Below, one piece after another: positions 38,901 through 50,596 of a DNA stretch of 64,000 nucleotides. The notes beneath the pieces are model-generated. The model worked only from the letters and a program-made list of their open reading frames with translations. It did no database searches and was not told the DNA's origin. Numbering within the stretch: position 1 is the stretch's first letter; the number at the start of each line of letters is the position of its first letter. Source of the stretch: Erodium maritimum (taxonomy: Eukaryota; Streptophyta; Magnoliopsida; Geraniales; Geraniaceae); contig OY997593.1 of the NCBI GenBank assembly GCA_963921825.1, positions 65,084,039 to 65,148,038 on the forward strand. Reading direction: 5' to 3'. The translations under genes were made by a program, and so were the position numbers.

Positions 38901-41900
38901 CATACATTAAGTGTAGCGTATACATACAACTGAAACAACATGCATTAAGGTTGACTTACACATACAAATGAAAAGGCCAAGAACATACATTTAAAATTGT
39001 ATAAACATACATTAAGTTCAGCGTACATATATAACTGAAAATTAGAAAACATGTAGTTGTAAAAACATATATACAAAACATACATTAAGATTAGATTATT
39101 CATACAAATGCAGTTGCAAAAACATACATTAGTGCACAGTTAACGATTTGTGTTTTTGCTTGTACACGTTCTTTTTTGCTTCAAAACATATTCAATATGC
39201 TACTTGATAGATAAATCTTGAAAAAAGAAAGTTTTTGGCGCAAGAAGAAATTAAATTGGAGTTGAAACGAAGCGGGAAAGATCAAAATAAGAAACTTGGT
39301 GAAAAAAAAATAAAAAAAATCAGGCATGCGATTTGCGATTCCAAGTCTGGAATTGGTCAATTTTTTTGCGAAATACGAACCAATTCCAGACTTGGTATCG
39401 CAAATCCCATGGCTGATTTTTTTCTTTCTTTCAACTCTGATTTAATTTCTTTTTGCGCCAAGAACTTTGTTTTTTCAAGATCTATCTATCAAGTAGCATA
39501 TTGAATATGTTTTGAAGCAAAAGAAAAACATGTACAAGAAAAACACAAATCGTTAACCGTGTACTAATGTATGTTTTTGGAACTGCATTTGTATGAATAA
39601 GCTAATCTTAATGTATGTGTAAGCTAATCTTAATTTATTAGCTTACACGTACAAAACATACATACACATACAAATGAAAATAGTAAGAACATACATTAAG
39701 TGTAGCGTATACATACAACTGAAACAACATGCATTAAGGTTGACTTACACATACAAATGAAAAGGCCAAGAACATACATTTAAAATTGTATAAACATACA
39801 TTAAGTTCAGCGTACATATATAACTGAAAATTAGAAAACATGTAGTTGTAAAAACATATATACAAAACATACATTAAGATTAGATTATTCATACAAATGC
39901 AGTTGCAAAAACATACATTAGTGCACAGTTAACGATTTGTGTTTTTGCTTGTACACGTTCTTTTTTGCTTCAAAACATATTCAATATGCTACTTGATAGA
40001 TAAATCTTGAAAAAAGAAAGTTTTTGGCGCAAGAAGAAATTAAATTGGAGTTGAAACGAAGCGGGAAAGATCAAAATAAGAAACTTGGTGAAAAAAAAAT
40101 AAAAAAAATCAGGCATGCGATTTGCGATTCCAAGTCTGGAATTGGTCAATTTTTTTGCGAAATACGAACCAATTCCAGACTTGGTATCGCAAATCCCATG
40201 GCTGATTTTTTTCTTTCTTTCAACTCTGATTTAATTTCTTTTTGCGCCAAGAACTTTGTTTTTTCAAGATCTATCTATCAAGTAGCATATTGAATATGTT
40301 TTGAAGCAAAAGAAAAACATGTACAAGAAAAACACAAATCGTTAACCGTGTACTAATGTATGTTTTTGGAACTGCATTTGTATGAATAAGCTAATCTTAA
40401 TGTATGTGTAAGCTAATCTTAATTTATTAGCTTACACGTACAAAACATACATACACATACAAATGAAAATAGTAAGAACATACATTAAGTGTAGCGTATA
40501 CATACAACTGAAACAACATGCATTAAGGTTGACTTACACATACAAATGAAAAGGCCAAGAACATACATTTAAAATTGTATAAACATACATTAAGTTCAGC
40601 GTACATATATAACTGAAAATTAGAAAACATGTAGTTGTAAAAACATATATACAAAACATACATTAAGATTAGATTATTCATACAAATGCAGTTGCAAAAA
40701 CATACATTAGTGCACAGTTAACGATTTGTGTTTTTGCTTGTACACGTTCTTTTTTGCTTCAAAACATATTCAATATGCTACTTGATAGATAAATCTTGAA
40801 AAAAGAAAGTTTTTGGCGCAAGAAGAAATTAAATTGGAGTTGAAACGAAGCGGGAAAGATCAAAATAAGAAACTTGGTGAAAAAAAAATAAAAAAAATCA
40901 GGCATGCGATTTGCGATTCCAAGTCTGGAATTGGTCAATTTTTTTGCGAAATACGAACCAATTCCAGACTTGGTATCGCAAATCCCATGGCTGATTTTTT
41001 TCTTTCTTTCAACTCTGATTTAATTTCTTTTTGCGCCAAGAACTTTGTTTTTTCAAGATCTATCTATCAAGTAGCATATTGAATATGTTTTGAAGCAAAA
41101 GAAAAACATGTACAAGAAAAACACAAATCGTTAACCGTGTACTAATGTATGTTTTTGGAACTGCATTTGTATGAATAAGCTAATCTTAATGTATGTGTAA
41201 GCTAATCTTAATTTATTAGCTTACACGTACAAAACATACATACACATACAAATGAAAATAGTAAGAACATACATTAAGTGTAGCGTATACATACAACTGA
41301 AACAACATGCATTAAGGTTGACTTACACATACAAATGAAAAGGCCAAGAACATACATTTAAAATTGTATAAACATACATTAAGTTCAGCGTACATATATA
41401 ACTGAAAATTAGAAAACATGTAGTTGTAAAAACATATATACAAAACATACATTAAGATTAGATTATTCATACAAATGCAGTTGCAAAAACATACATTAGT
41501 GCACAGTTAACGATTTGTGTTTTTGCTTGTACACGTTCTTTTTTGCTTCAAAACATATTCAATATGCTACTTGATAGATAAATCTTGAAAAAAGAAAGTT
41601 TTTGGCGCAAGAAGAAATTAAATTGGAGTTGAAACGAAGCGGGAAAGATCAAAATAAGAAACTTGGTGAAAAAAAAATAAAAAAAATCAGGCATGCGATT
41701 TGCGATTCCAAGTCTGGAATTGGTCAATTTTTTTGCGAAATACGAACCAATTCCAGACTTGGTATCGCAAATCCCATGGCTGATTTTTTTCTTTCTTTCA
41801 ACTCTGATTTAATTTCTTTTTGCGCCAAAAACTTTCTTTTTTCAAGATCTATCTATCAAGTAGCATATTGAATATGTTTTGAAGCAAAAGAAAAACATGT

Positions 41901-42820
41901 ACAAGAAAAACACAAATCGTTAACCGTGTACTAATGTATGTTTTTGGAACTGCATTTGTATGAATAAGCTAATCTTAATGTATGTGTAAGCTAATCTTAA
42001 TTTATTAGCTTACACGTACAAAACATACATACACATACAAATGAAAATAGTAAGAACATACATTAAGTGTAGCGTATACATACAACTGAAACAACATGCA
42101 TTAAGGTTGACTTACACATACAAATGAAAAGGCCAAGAACATACATTTAAAATTGTATAAACATACATTAAGTTCAGCGTACATATATAACTGAAAATTA
42201 GAAAACATGTAGTTGTAAAAACATATATACAAAACATACATTAAGATTAGATTATTCATACAAATGCAGTTGCAAAAACATACATTAGTGCACAGTTAAC
42301 GATTTGTGTTTTTGCTTGTACACGTTCTTTTTTGCTTCAAAACATATTCAATATGCTACTTGATAGATAAATCTTGAAAAAAGAAAGTTTTTGGCGCAAG
42401 AAGAAATTAAATTGGAGTTGAAACGAAGCGGGAAAGATCAAAATAAGAAACTTGGTGAAAAAAAAATAAAAAAAATCAGGCATGCGATTTGCGATTCCAA
42501 GTCTGGAATTGGTCAATTTTTTTGCGAAATACGAACCAATTCCAGACTTGGTATCGCAAATCCCATGGCTGATTTTTTTCTTTCTTTCAACTCTGATTTA
42601 ATTTCTTTTTGCGCCAAAAACTTTCTTTTTTCAAGATCTATCTATCAAGTAGCATATTGAATATGTTTTGAAGCAAAAGAAAAACATGTACAAGAAAAAC
42701 ACAAATCGTTAACCGTGTACTAATGTATGTTTTTGGAACTGCATTTGTATGAATAAGCTAATCTTAATGTATGTGTAAGCTAATCTTAATTTATTAGCTT
42801 ACACGTACAAAACATACATA

Positions 42821-42825
42821 CACAT
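42821..42825 (+). repeat. Target-site duplication (left) of the LTR retrotransposon
   Basis: CACAT here and at 54191-54195 flank the LTR element. The interrupted array unit continues without loss: the distance between the array landmarks at 42391 and 54550, minus the 11,365-bp element and one 5-bp duplication, is exactly 789. Confidence 0.95.
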
Positions 42826-43404
42826 TGTCACGCCCCAATTTCAGCGAACCGAACTCGGGACGCGAACTTTTAAAAACATGAACACTTGAAACCTGTTTTC
42901 AATAAAAGCTTTGACATTTCCATTTACTTCTCAAAATAATAGTATTTACAATACAAAAACGTCCCAACAAGTGGACAAGGTACAACATCCGTCACTAGAC
43001 TCAACAAAAGTAAAGACCAGACTCCGCTCCAAGCTCCGTGAACTTCAAGAGCTAACCTAGTCCGTCCGGTGATCAGTACCTGTAGGAAAAGCAGCTAGGG
43101 GTGAGCGTTCGCTCACCTCCACGGATAACAGACTGACTATGGCATAATTAGCAGAAAAAGCCAGTAACACTAAAACCAAACCCAACGCCGGGACTACAGT
43201 CCCCAACTCAAGTACTCAACTGACCCACAACCCGTCACCTTCCTCAACAGACTCGACACTCGATAAAAACAGTGTAGACCCAATACAACTATCGACGACC
43301 TCCTCAAGGACTCGAACGAAACGACACAACACCAAACAAGATCACAAAGGATCGCACACCAGCTGCTCAGTAACCAATCTCAATCAGGTCAGGGTTCGAC
43401 CTAT

Positions 43405-43644
43405 CGCAATTCCTCGACACGAAGTCGGATCAGGCTGTCGACCTTTCAAACTCGCAATTCCTCGACACTAAGTCGGATCAGGCTGTCGACCTTTAAAACT
43501 CGCAATTCATCGACACTAAGTCGGATCAGGCTGTCGACCTTTAGAACTCGCAATTCATCGACACTAAGTCGGATCAGGCTGTCGACCTTTAGAACTCGCA
43601 ATTCATCGACACTAAGTCGGATCAGGCTGTCGACCTTTAGAACT
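43405..43644 (+). repeat. 48-bp minisatellite inside the LTR, 5 copies
   Basis: Five head-to-tail copies begin at 43405, 43453, 43501, 43549 and 43597, each containing CGACACTAAGTCGGATCAGG (CGACACGAAG in the first). The last three look identical and the first two differ slightly. The same array lies at 51850-52089 in the other LTR, so it predates this insertion. Confidence 0.9.
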
Positions 43645-43789
43645 CACCACCCCAGGTAACCACAATCACAATCACAGGCAAGTTCAATCACACAGGCACT
43701 CAAGGCCACTCAAGACACCTCAACAGTCAAGACTCGGGTTCAACAACCCCACGGGCACTCGCTGCCACCCAAGACACCAAATTAAATAC

Positions 43790-43937
43790 ACGGCTCTTAT
43801 GGCCACCCCGACTCAACAATTAAATACGGGCTCTCAAGGCCACCCAAACTCAACAATTAAATACGGGCTCTCAAGGCCACCCAAACTCAACAATTAAATA
43901 CGGGCTCTCAAGGCCACCCAAACTCAACAATTAAATA
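43790..43937 (+). repeat. 37-bp minisatellite inside the LTR, 3 copies plus one diverged
   Basis: Three identical copies start at 43827, 43864 and 43901 (CGGGCTCTCAAGGCCACCCA then AACTCAACAATTAAATA). A diverged copy precedes them from about 43790. The counterpart in the other LTR is 52235-52382. Confidence 0.85.
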
Positions 43938-45688
43938 AAACGCACGACAACCTCCGGCATACTCGATGCCTCCAACGGTCCTAAAATCACTAGTTTCACA
44001 AACAACCTCCGGGCATGGTCATATGCCTCCAGTAATTCAATTATCGCTAAGTTCTCTGTTCCTACGACACTACTAAGTGTCACATGCTTTTCTCTTGAAC
44101 GCTACAATCCCGTATCATGCTTTTCTAATAATTAAATAAATCTACTCAACCCACGACACCCCGGTGTCACATGCAATTCTACTATTAACTTTCCCTAATC
44201 AGGGCCGAGATCCGGCTACTTTTCCCTACCTCGTATATAATCCCAAAAGCGCTCCAACAACACCCGAAGCACACTCAGTCACTCGCCGAGCTTCCCCTTG
44301 CCTCGGTCCGTAGCACGATCTAAAAGAACACAAATTTAAAGTACTTTTAAACTAGTACGAGTAAACCAAAAATTAACACACTTAACGCCCAAACGTAACC
44401 CCGACAATGCCGATCACTCCCAAACTTCTCAATTACTCGATATTCCCGAAAAAGGACCCGTAAGGGCCAGATTCGCCCGACATGGCGAATCTGCCCGGTT
44501 TTGGTTAATTGCCTTCCGGGGCTCCAAAAGCCCCCGTTTTCGTTTCTACGGTCTTAGAATAAATCAAGGAACTCAACGCACTTGACGGAATCGAATTCCG
44601 ACTTCTAAAACAATTAATTAACGTTTAAAGTTTCCCAAAACCCGTTAATTACAACTTCTCCAATTTAAATCCAAAATTCGATTTGGTTTGGGATAAAAGG
44701 TCCGGGGAACGTTTTAAACTACCCGAGTAATTAAAACACGAACAACCGAGCACGTGGGCCCCACCCAAAGGGCTTGGCCGTGCCCTAGGGTTTGAGGGAG
44801 GGGCTCGGCCACCAAGTGGTGGCTGCTGCCACCTCCGGCCAGCCACCACATGGCCGGCCGGCCACCACCCACGGTGGCCGGAGCTCCTCCCGAGCCTCCG
44901 GTCACCGGAAAACGTGAAATTTCTCTCCCAAACACCTCTAAAACGTCTCCAACACCTCTCTAATCTCTACACAACCCTAAACCAAATTTTATAACCAAAC
45001 CCTAGCTCTTGAAAATAATCGAAACGAGAATCGGTTCGGGTATTACCGTAGAGGAGAACGAGGGGAACGGGATTGCTCTTTACTTTGACTCGATCCAAGG
45101 GCTCGATCACAAACCCTAGCTCAACCTCCCTTCTTCTCTCTTCTTCTCCTTCTCCTTCTCTCTCTAAAACCTCTCTTCTAATTTCTAATTTAATTAAACT
45201 AACAACAAAACTAATAAAAAAAACTAACATTTTTCCCTTTTAAAACCCCATACTCGGCCAACCCTCTCCAACCACACCTTTTCCCTCCAAAAATACACCA
45301 CCATATACTTGACAAGTATCAAGGTGGGTCCCATACCTTTTGGAAAATATCTAGTTGATATTTTCCAATCAGATTCGCGAAAAACGGACGTTTCGGGCCC
45401 CGAACGGGCACTTTTCCCAAAAATATTTTAAACTGGACGGGCTTCAAGGAAACGGCCCAACTAAGACCGCTACGACGATGGCTAAGCTTTTCGGGTCCAA
45501 CACGGTCCTCGAATGGACCAAAACGTCGCTCGGGTGACTTTTCCAGCGAAAAATCAATCTTTCCCAAAATGACCAGAAAGTTTCCCTGAGTCCCCCGTAA
45601 CTCATTTTAGTCGATAACGGGGTCAACTTAAGTCCGGCATGACCCTCGGGGTCAATTTAAGTTAAGTTAAGTGTCTGTCTTAAAAATT

Positions 45689-45949
45689 TTAAATTTTCCT
45701 GTTTTTCGCAGGTTTGACTGACGTTGACCAGAAGTGGTTATTACAGTCTACCCCCCTTAAAGGAATTTCGTCCGCGAAATTTAAAACAGACGTACCTCGG
45801 GAGTCGAACAGGCCGGGATACTTCGCGCGAACCTCGTCCTCGCGTTCCCACGTCGACTCAGCTCCGTGATGTTTCCATTGCACTCGGACCAAGTGGATAA
45901 TCTTGCCTCCCCGCAGAATCTGCTGCCGTGTGTCCATGATCCGAACCGG
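45689..45949 (-). pseudogene. Chromodomain segment downstream of the pol stop codon
   Basis: It is in the same frame as pol, directly after the TAG at 45950-45952, and open to a TAA at 45689-45691. The first 48 or so residues match the plant chromovirus chromodomain pattern: PVRIMD, then a basic stretch, LVRVQWKHH, then STWEREDEVRAKYPGLF. Family knowledge: this domain follows integrase and reads histone marks at the insertion site. The frame continues through the polypurine tract and about 57 bp into the LTR. As it stands the domain would be made only by readthrough of TAG. Otherwise integrase ends without it and this is a dead exon-like remnant. There is no start codon at its upstream edge; the nearest ATG (45935-45937) lies inside the domain. 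Confidence 0.75.
45746..45760 (-). other. Polypurine tract
   Basis: Read on the minus strand, TTAAGGGGGGTAGAC immediately precedes the TGTAATAAC start of the downstream LTR. This is the position and composition of the plus-strand DNA priming site used in LTR retrotransposon replication. Confidence 0.85.
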
Positions 45950-48900
45950 CTACTCCTCATAGGAGACATCATCAGCCACCTCGATATCAGTCCACTCGAT
46001 GACGTGGGATGGGTCTGCGTTGTACTGCCGCAACTGGGATACGTGGAAGACGTTATGTACTCTCCCAAGCTGCGGTGGCAACGCCAGACGATAAGCCACG
46101 GCTCCCACTCTGTCTAAGATCTGGAACGGGCCTATGTACCTCGGAGCCAACTTTCCCCCGCTGCGCCTGAACCGCACCAGCCCCTTCCTCGGGCTCACCT
46201 TCAGGAACACGTGATCCCCGACTGCAAACTCAAGAGGTCGACGTCGCCTGTCTGCATAACTCTTCTGCCGGCTCTGCGCGGTCCTCAACCGATCGCGGAT
46301 CAATGCGACCTTCTCCGTCGTCTCTCTGACAAGATCTGGCCCCAGCAGACTCTTGTCCCCCACCTCTGCCCAGCATACTGGTGACCGACACGGCCTACCA
46401 TACAACGCTTCGAACGGTGCCATCCCGATACTGGCCTGGAAGCTGTTGTTGTAGGCGAACTCGGCCAATGGCAGGTGGGTCTCCCAAGATCCCCTGAAAT
46501 CCAGCACACATACTCGCAGCATGTCCTCCAAGATCTGAATGGTACGCTCAGACTGACCGTCTGTCTGAGGATGATGTGTTGTGCTGAGTAGGACCTCTGT
46601 CCCCAGTGCCTTCTGCAGACTCGGCCAGAACCTGGACGTGAAGCGGGGATCCCTGTCAGACACTATCGACACCGGGACCCCGTGGAGGCGCACTATCTCC
46701 TGGATATACAGACTGCTCAACTTGTCGACCGGGTCTGTCATCCTCATAGCCAGAAAGTGGGCCGACTTGGTCAACCGGTCGACTACCACCCACACGGCGT
46801 CATTTCCCTTGGGCGATCTCGGTAGTCCACACACGAAATCCATCGTAATGTGCTCCCACTTCCACTGAGCAATCGGTAGTGGCTGTAACAATCCCGCGGG
46901 ACGCTGATGCTCTGCCTTCACTTGCTGACAGACAAGGCATCTCGACACAAACTCTGCGACTGCTCTCCTCATGCCTCGCCACCAGTAGTGCCTCCTGAGG
47001 TCACGGTACATCTTGGTGCCCCCCGGATGCACTGTGAGACGCGAATGGTGTGCCTCTCGTAACACGGCGTCTCTACAGTTAACTGGTACGAACAGCCCCC
47101 CGCGGTACCGTAGACCCCAATCAGTACTATCCTTCCAGCCCACCACCTCGTCACCCCTGACGATTCTCTCGCGGATCTCTGATGCTTCGACGTCCTCCCT
47201 CTGCGCCTCCAACACTTGGGCAAGCAGTGAGGGCTGAGCCACTAGGGAGCACATGGCAACACCGCCAGTAACCTCCTCTAGCTCAAGCCCGAATGTGCTC
47301 AGCTCCTCCATCATGCCCCACTCTCGGACAGATATGCTGGCGAGGCTCGGAGCCGACTTCCTACTCAAGGCGTCGGCGACAACGTTCGCCTTGCCTGGGT
47401 GGTAGTGTAGCTCGAAGTCGTACTCCTCGAGTAGTTCCATCCACCGTCGCTGACGCATGTTCAGGTCTCGCTGGGAAAATATGTACTTGAGGCTCTTGTG
47501 ATCCGAGAACACCTGAAACCCCTCGCCGTACAGATAATATCGCCAGCTCTTTAGCGCAAACACGACTGCTGCTAGCTCCAAGTCGTGGGTAGGATAGTTG
47601 CGCTCGTGTATCTTCAACTGCCTGGAGCCATAAGCCACAACTCTACCCGACTGCATCAGCACGCAACCCAGTCCCTCTCCGGATGCATCGCAGTAAACAT
47701 CATAGCCAATCCCTCGCTCGGGCACCACTAACACTGGAGCTGTAGTCAGTCGAGTCTTCAATTCCGCGAACGCACGCTCACAGTCATCTGTCCACACGAA
47801 CCCAACACCCTTGCGCGTTAACAGAGTCATCGGTGCGGCTAGTCGTGCAAAATCCTGGACAAATCGCCTATAGTAGCCTGTCAATCCCAGAAAGCTGCGG
47901 ATCTCGAAAACACTCGTGGGCCGTGCCCACTTCGAGACCGCGTCGATCTTTGACGGATCGACCAGGATACCGTCACGGGATACGATGTGGCCGAGGAATC
48001 TCACCTCAGAGAGCCAGAACTCGCACTTCTCCCGGTTGGCATATAGCTGGTGCTCGCGCAGTAGGGTCAGAACAGCATTCAGATGTGCCTTATGCGCCGC
48101 CTCGTTCTGCGAATATATCAGAATGTCGTCCACGAACACCACCACAAACTGATCCAGGTACGGCCGGAAGATGCTGTTCATCAGGTCCATGAACGCTGGT
48201 GGCGCGTTCGTCAGTCCGAATGGCATCACCAGGAACTCGTAATGCCCATAGCGTGTCCAGAATGCAGTCTTTGCGACGTCCCCCTCACGGACTCGCAACT
48301 GATAATAACCGGATCGTAGATCGATCTTCGAGAAGTGAGTCGCCCCTCTCAACTGGTCAAACAAGTCATCGATCCTCGGCATCGGGTACCGGTTCTTCAC
48401 CGTAACCCGGTTCAGCTTCCGGTAATCTATACACATCCGTAGCTCTCCACTCTTCTTCTTCACGAAGAGTGCTGGTGCTCCCCACGGCGATGCACTCGGA
48501 CGGATAAACCCCTTCTGCTGAAGCTCCTCCAGTTGACGCTTCAGCTCAGTCAACTCTGCCGGCGCAAACCTGTAAGGCGCCATCGATATCGCCGCCGTTC
48601 CCGGCACTAGGTCAATCCCGAACTCCACCTCACGAATCGGTGGCAGCCCGCTCAACTCCTCAGGAAAGACCTCGGGGAACTCGCATACCACTCTCGGTAA
48701 CTCTCGGCTCTGCACAACCGGTACTTCCTCCTCTGCGGACAACGCCGACAGGAGGACCCCACTCTTACTCCCCAGCACGCACGTCACCTTCGTACCGCCC
48801 ACTGTCACTGTCACTCGTCGTCTGTAGCAATCGATGTTGGCTCGGTACCTCGACAACCAATCCATACCCAAAATCACATCAAAGGTAGTCATCCCCAACA

Positions 48901-49594
48901 CGAGAAGATCACCAGGGCAAGGACAGTCTGCGACTCTAATCTCGCAGGCACGACATACTCTAGTCAACGATGCACCACCCCCAACTGGGGTGTCCAGGCA
49001 TAGGGGTGGACTCAACGGCTCTAAGCTCAACCCCAACCTCTCAGCACAACCCGACGAAATAAAAGAGTGCGATGCCCCGGTATCAAACAAGAACAAAGCC
49101 CATAAATGATACAACAAACACGTACCCTGGATGGTCTCACGGTACGTGCTAGGTCCTGGGGCTCTGGAGTCGGTGACTGCATATACTCTCCCATGCGAGG
49201 CCTGCTGCCTCTGACCCTGCGCACTGGCTGCTGGATACCCGTGACTCTGCTGCTGTCTCGGAATTGGTGCGCTCGTAGACGGCCGTGATGATCTCGGCTG
49301 CTGACCCTGTCGAGGGCGACCTCTAGGCGACTGTACTATCCGCGACTGCTGCGGTCGCTGCACTGATGTCTCCCCCAACTGCTCTCGGCACCATGCCATA
49401 GTGTGACCGGCCCGGCCGTATCGGTAACAGCTGATCTCGTCAGCCCTCGACCCCGATCCCTGGCCTGTCCGGCTAGTAGCTGGTACTGCCGCGGTTCCTC
49501 CCCTCGTCGGACAGTCTCGCAGTAAGTGGCCTGGCTGCCCGCAGTGATAGCATGACGGCCTCCTCTCTGAGGCGACTGGCCCCACTGATGCCAC
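45950..49594 (-). CDS. pol: Pol polyprotein: zinc knuckle, protease, reverse transcriptase, RNase H, integrase
   Basis: The open frame is 1,214 codons; the coordinates begin at a GTG and there is no ATG, because the frame continues from gag across a TAG (49604-49606). Numbering from the GTG: a CCHC zinc knuckle at 15-28; a second degenerate knuckle at 56-69 with Tyr for the second Cys; protease DTGA at 171-174; reverse transcriptase with FVDD at 487-490 and upstream [10 protein letters not shown]; RNase H residues D636, E673 and D698; the integrase zinc finger H849, H856, C886 and C889; and the catalytic triad D919, D980, E1016 with the canonical 35-residue spacing. All catalytic motifs are intact. 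It ends at TAG 45950-45952, just before a chromodomain in the same frame. It makes and inserts the element's DNA copy from a Gag particle. Confidence 0.95.
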   Translation of the reverse strand: MASVGPVASERRPSCYHCGQPGHLLRDCPTRGGTAAVPATSRTGQGSGSRADEISCYRYGRAGHTMAWCREQLGETSVQRPQQSRIVQSPRGRPRQGQQPRSSRPSTSAPIPRQQQSHGYPAASAQGQRQQASHGRVYAVTDSRAPGPSTYRETIQGTCLLYHLWALFLFDTGASHSFISSGCAERLGLSLEPLSPPLCLDTPVGGGASLTRVCRACEIRVADCPCPGDLLVLGMTTFDVILGMDWLSRYRANIDCYRRRVTVTVGGTKVTCVLGSKSGVLLSALSAEEEVPVVQSRELPRVVCEFPEVFPEELSGLPPIREVEFGIDLVPGTAAISMAPYRFAPAELTELKRQLEELQQKGFIRPSASPWGAPALFVKKKSGELRMCIDYRKLNRVTVKNRYPMPRIDDLFDQLRGATHFSKIDLRSGYYQLRVREGDVAKTAFWTRYGHYEFLVMPFGLTNAPPAFMDLMNSIFRPYLDQFVVVFVDDILIYSQNEAAHKAHLNAVLTLLREHQLYANREKCEFWLSEVRFLGHIVSRDGILVDPSKIDAVSKWARPTSVFEIRSFLGLTGYYRRFVQDFARLAAPMTLLTRKGVGFVWTDDCERAFAELKTRLTTAPVLVVPERGIGYDVYCDASGEGLGCVLMQSGRVVAYGSRQLKIHERNYPTHDLELAAVVFALKSWRYYLYGEGFQVFSDHKSLKYIFSQRDLNMRQRRWMELLEEYDFELHYHPGKANVVADALSRKSAPSLASISVREWGMMEELSTFGLELEEVTGGVAMCSLVAQPSLLAQVLEAQREDVEASEIRERIVRGDEVVGWKDSTDWGLRYRGGLFVPVNCRDAVLREAHHSRLTVHPGGTKMYRDLRRHYWWRGMRRAVAEFVSRCLVCQQVKAEHQRPAGLLQPLPIAQWKWEHITMDFVCGLPRSPKGNDAVWVVVDRLTKSAHFLAMRMTDPVDKLSSLYIQEIVRLHGVPVSIVSDRDPRFTSRFWPSLQKALGTEVLLSTTHHPQTDGQSERTIQILEDMLRVCVLDFRGSWETHLPLAEFAYNNSFQASIGMAPFEALYGRPCRSPVCWAEVGDKSLLGPDLVRETTEKVALIRDRLRTAQSRQKSYADRRRRPLEFAVGDHVFLKVSPRKGLVRFRRSGGKLAPRYIGPFQILDRVGAVAYRLALPPQLGRVHNVFHVSQLRQYNADPSHVIEWTDIEVADDVSYEE

Positions 49595-49603
49595 TGACCC
49601 CTG

Positions 49604-50596
49604 CTATCTCGATCCACTCTGATGAGGCGGTGGTCGGAAGGATCCCGCGGTCCTCTGCCTCCGCGAGTCTCGTGAGTCTGACGGCCCTGCCCAACTGATC
49701 GGCCGAGGTCGGACCTCACGGCTCCTGACTGCATCCCTGGCGCCCTGCTCTACTGTAGCTGCGGTGTCCACGAGGTCGGTATACTTCCGTATCCTCAAGG
49801 CGAGAACCTGGTTCCGGATGCCCAGCCTCAGTCCGTCCTGGAACCGCAGGCAACGGTTCGTCTCGCTTGTCACCATCTCAGGCGCGAATCTGGCCAAGGC
49901 TGTGAACCTGGCCTCGTACTCTCCTACCGTCATCCCCCCTTGCTCCAGGTCTAAGAACTGCCGATGTCGCTCCAGCCGAGCCGACTCGGGGAAGTACTGT
50001 GCCATGAATACCTCTTGGAATACGCTGTAGTCGTATCCGACCGTGTCCTTCACCCGCCCCCACCAGTGGTAGGCGCTGTCTCTCAGCTGATGGGCCGCGA
50101 AGGACACTCTCTGACGGCCATACTCGACACCCGATGTGTCCAAGTCTCGTGTGACCTGCTCTATCCATCGCTCAGCCAGGTCGGGATTCGGCTCCCCGAC
50201 AAAAACAGGTATCCCGAGCTTCAGGATATCTAGTAGCGCTCGGGAGGTAAGATCCTCTGTCTGAGCGGCCCTCACCGGGACTGCGGCTGCCTCTGGTGCT
50301 GGCGAAGCCGACTCTCGGATGGCGATGATCGCCACCAAACTCTGAACGGTCCTGGTAAGCTCATCCAGGGCAGTCATCACTGGAGGGTCCGCGACTGGCG
50401 GAACACTGGGGGTGCCTGCAGACGGCCCCGCATCACTCCTCCTGTCTTCTCCGACAGGAGTACCCTGTGCCTCCGCATAGTCGGCGGGCTCGACGGTCGG
50501 CACCCTCCCTGGTGCCCCTGCTGACCGTCCCCGCCGGCCTCGCGTGGGTGCCTGGCCCCGTGTTCCTGATGGTCGTCCCCGCTTACCGCGAGCCAT
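49604..50596 (-). CDS. gag: Gag (capsid) protein
   Basis: The chosen start is the ATG at 50594-50596 (protein begins MARGKRGRPSG), giving 330 residues. The frame is open 25 codons further upstream, but that part reads like leader. An Arg/Gly-rich basic N-terminus (residues 2-30) is followed by a Pro/Ala linker, a short helical segment (about 74-92) and a capsid core of the plant Ty3/gypsy gag family (about 128-270). Landmarks in the core are FVGEPNPDLAERWIEQV, AYHWWGRVK and YFPESARLERHRQFLDLEQG. It ends in TAG at 49604-49606 (codons AGA TAG CAG). The nucleocapsid zinc knuckle lies just beyond, in the same frame. Role: assembles the particle that packages element RNA. The frame relation to pol implies either readthrough or a disabling nonsense change. 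Confidence 0.9.
   Translation of the reverse strand: MARGKRGRPSGTRGQAPTRGRRGRSAGAPGRVPTVEPADYAEAQGTPVGEDRRSDAGPSAGTPSVPPVADPPVMTALDELTRTVQSLVAIIAIRESASPAPEAAAVPVRAAQTEDLTSRALLDILKLGIPVFVGEPNPDLAERWIEQVTRDLDTSGVEYGRQRVSFAAHQLRDSAYHWWGRVKDTVGYDYSVFQEVFMAQYFPESARLERHRQFLDLEQGGMTVGEYEARFTALARFAPEMVTSETNRCLRFQDGLRLGIRNQVLALRIRKYTDLVDTAATVEQGARDAVRSREVRPRPISWAGPSDSRDSRRQRTAGSFRPPPHQSGSR

Larger units (their letters stand above)
42826..45745 (-). repeat. 3' LTR (in element orientation)
   Basis: This 2,920-bp copy has the same length as the other LTR. It contains a five-copy 48-bp tandem repeat, a 37-bp tandem repeat, a 10-bp-stem hairpin at 44468-44493 (CAGATTCGCC paired with GGCGAATCTG) and a pyrimidine-rich stretch near 45120-45180. 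The small open frames inside (for example 44649-44935 and 44967-45230) recur in the other LTR and show no known domain. Confidence 0.95.

Noticed and set aside
4559-42825. CRISPR-like or rDNA-like tandem repeats
   Set aside because: The period is 789 bp with no unique spacers, no cas genes, no rRNA or tRNA sequence, and plant transposons on all sides.
44649-45230. Small minus-strand frames in the LTR (also at 53094-53675)
   Set aside because: Duplicated because the LTR is duplicated; no domains; overlapping frames in GC-rich sequence.
47833-49288. Plus-strand frames of up to 119 residues opposite pol
   Set aside because: Antisense shadows of the conserved pol coding sequence.
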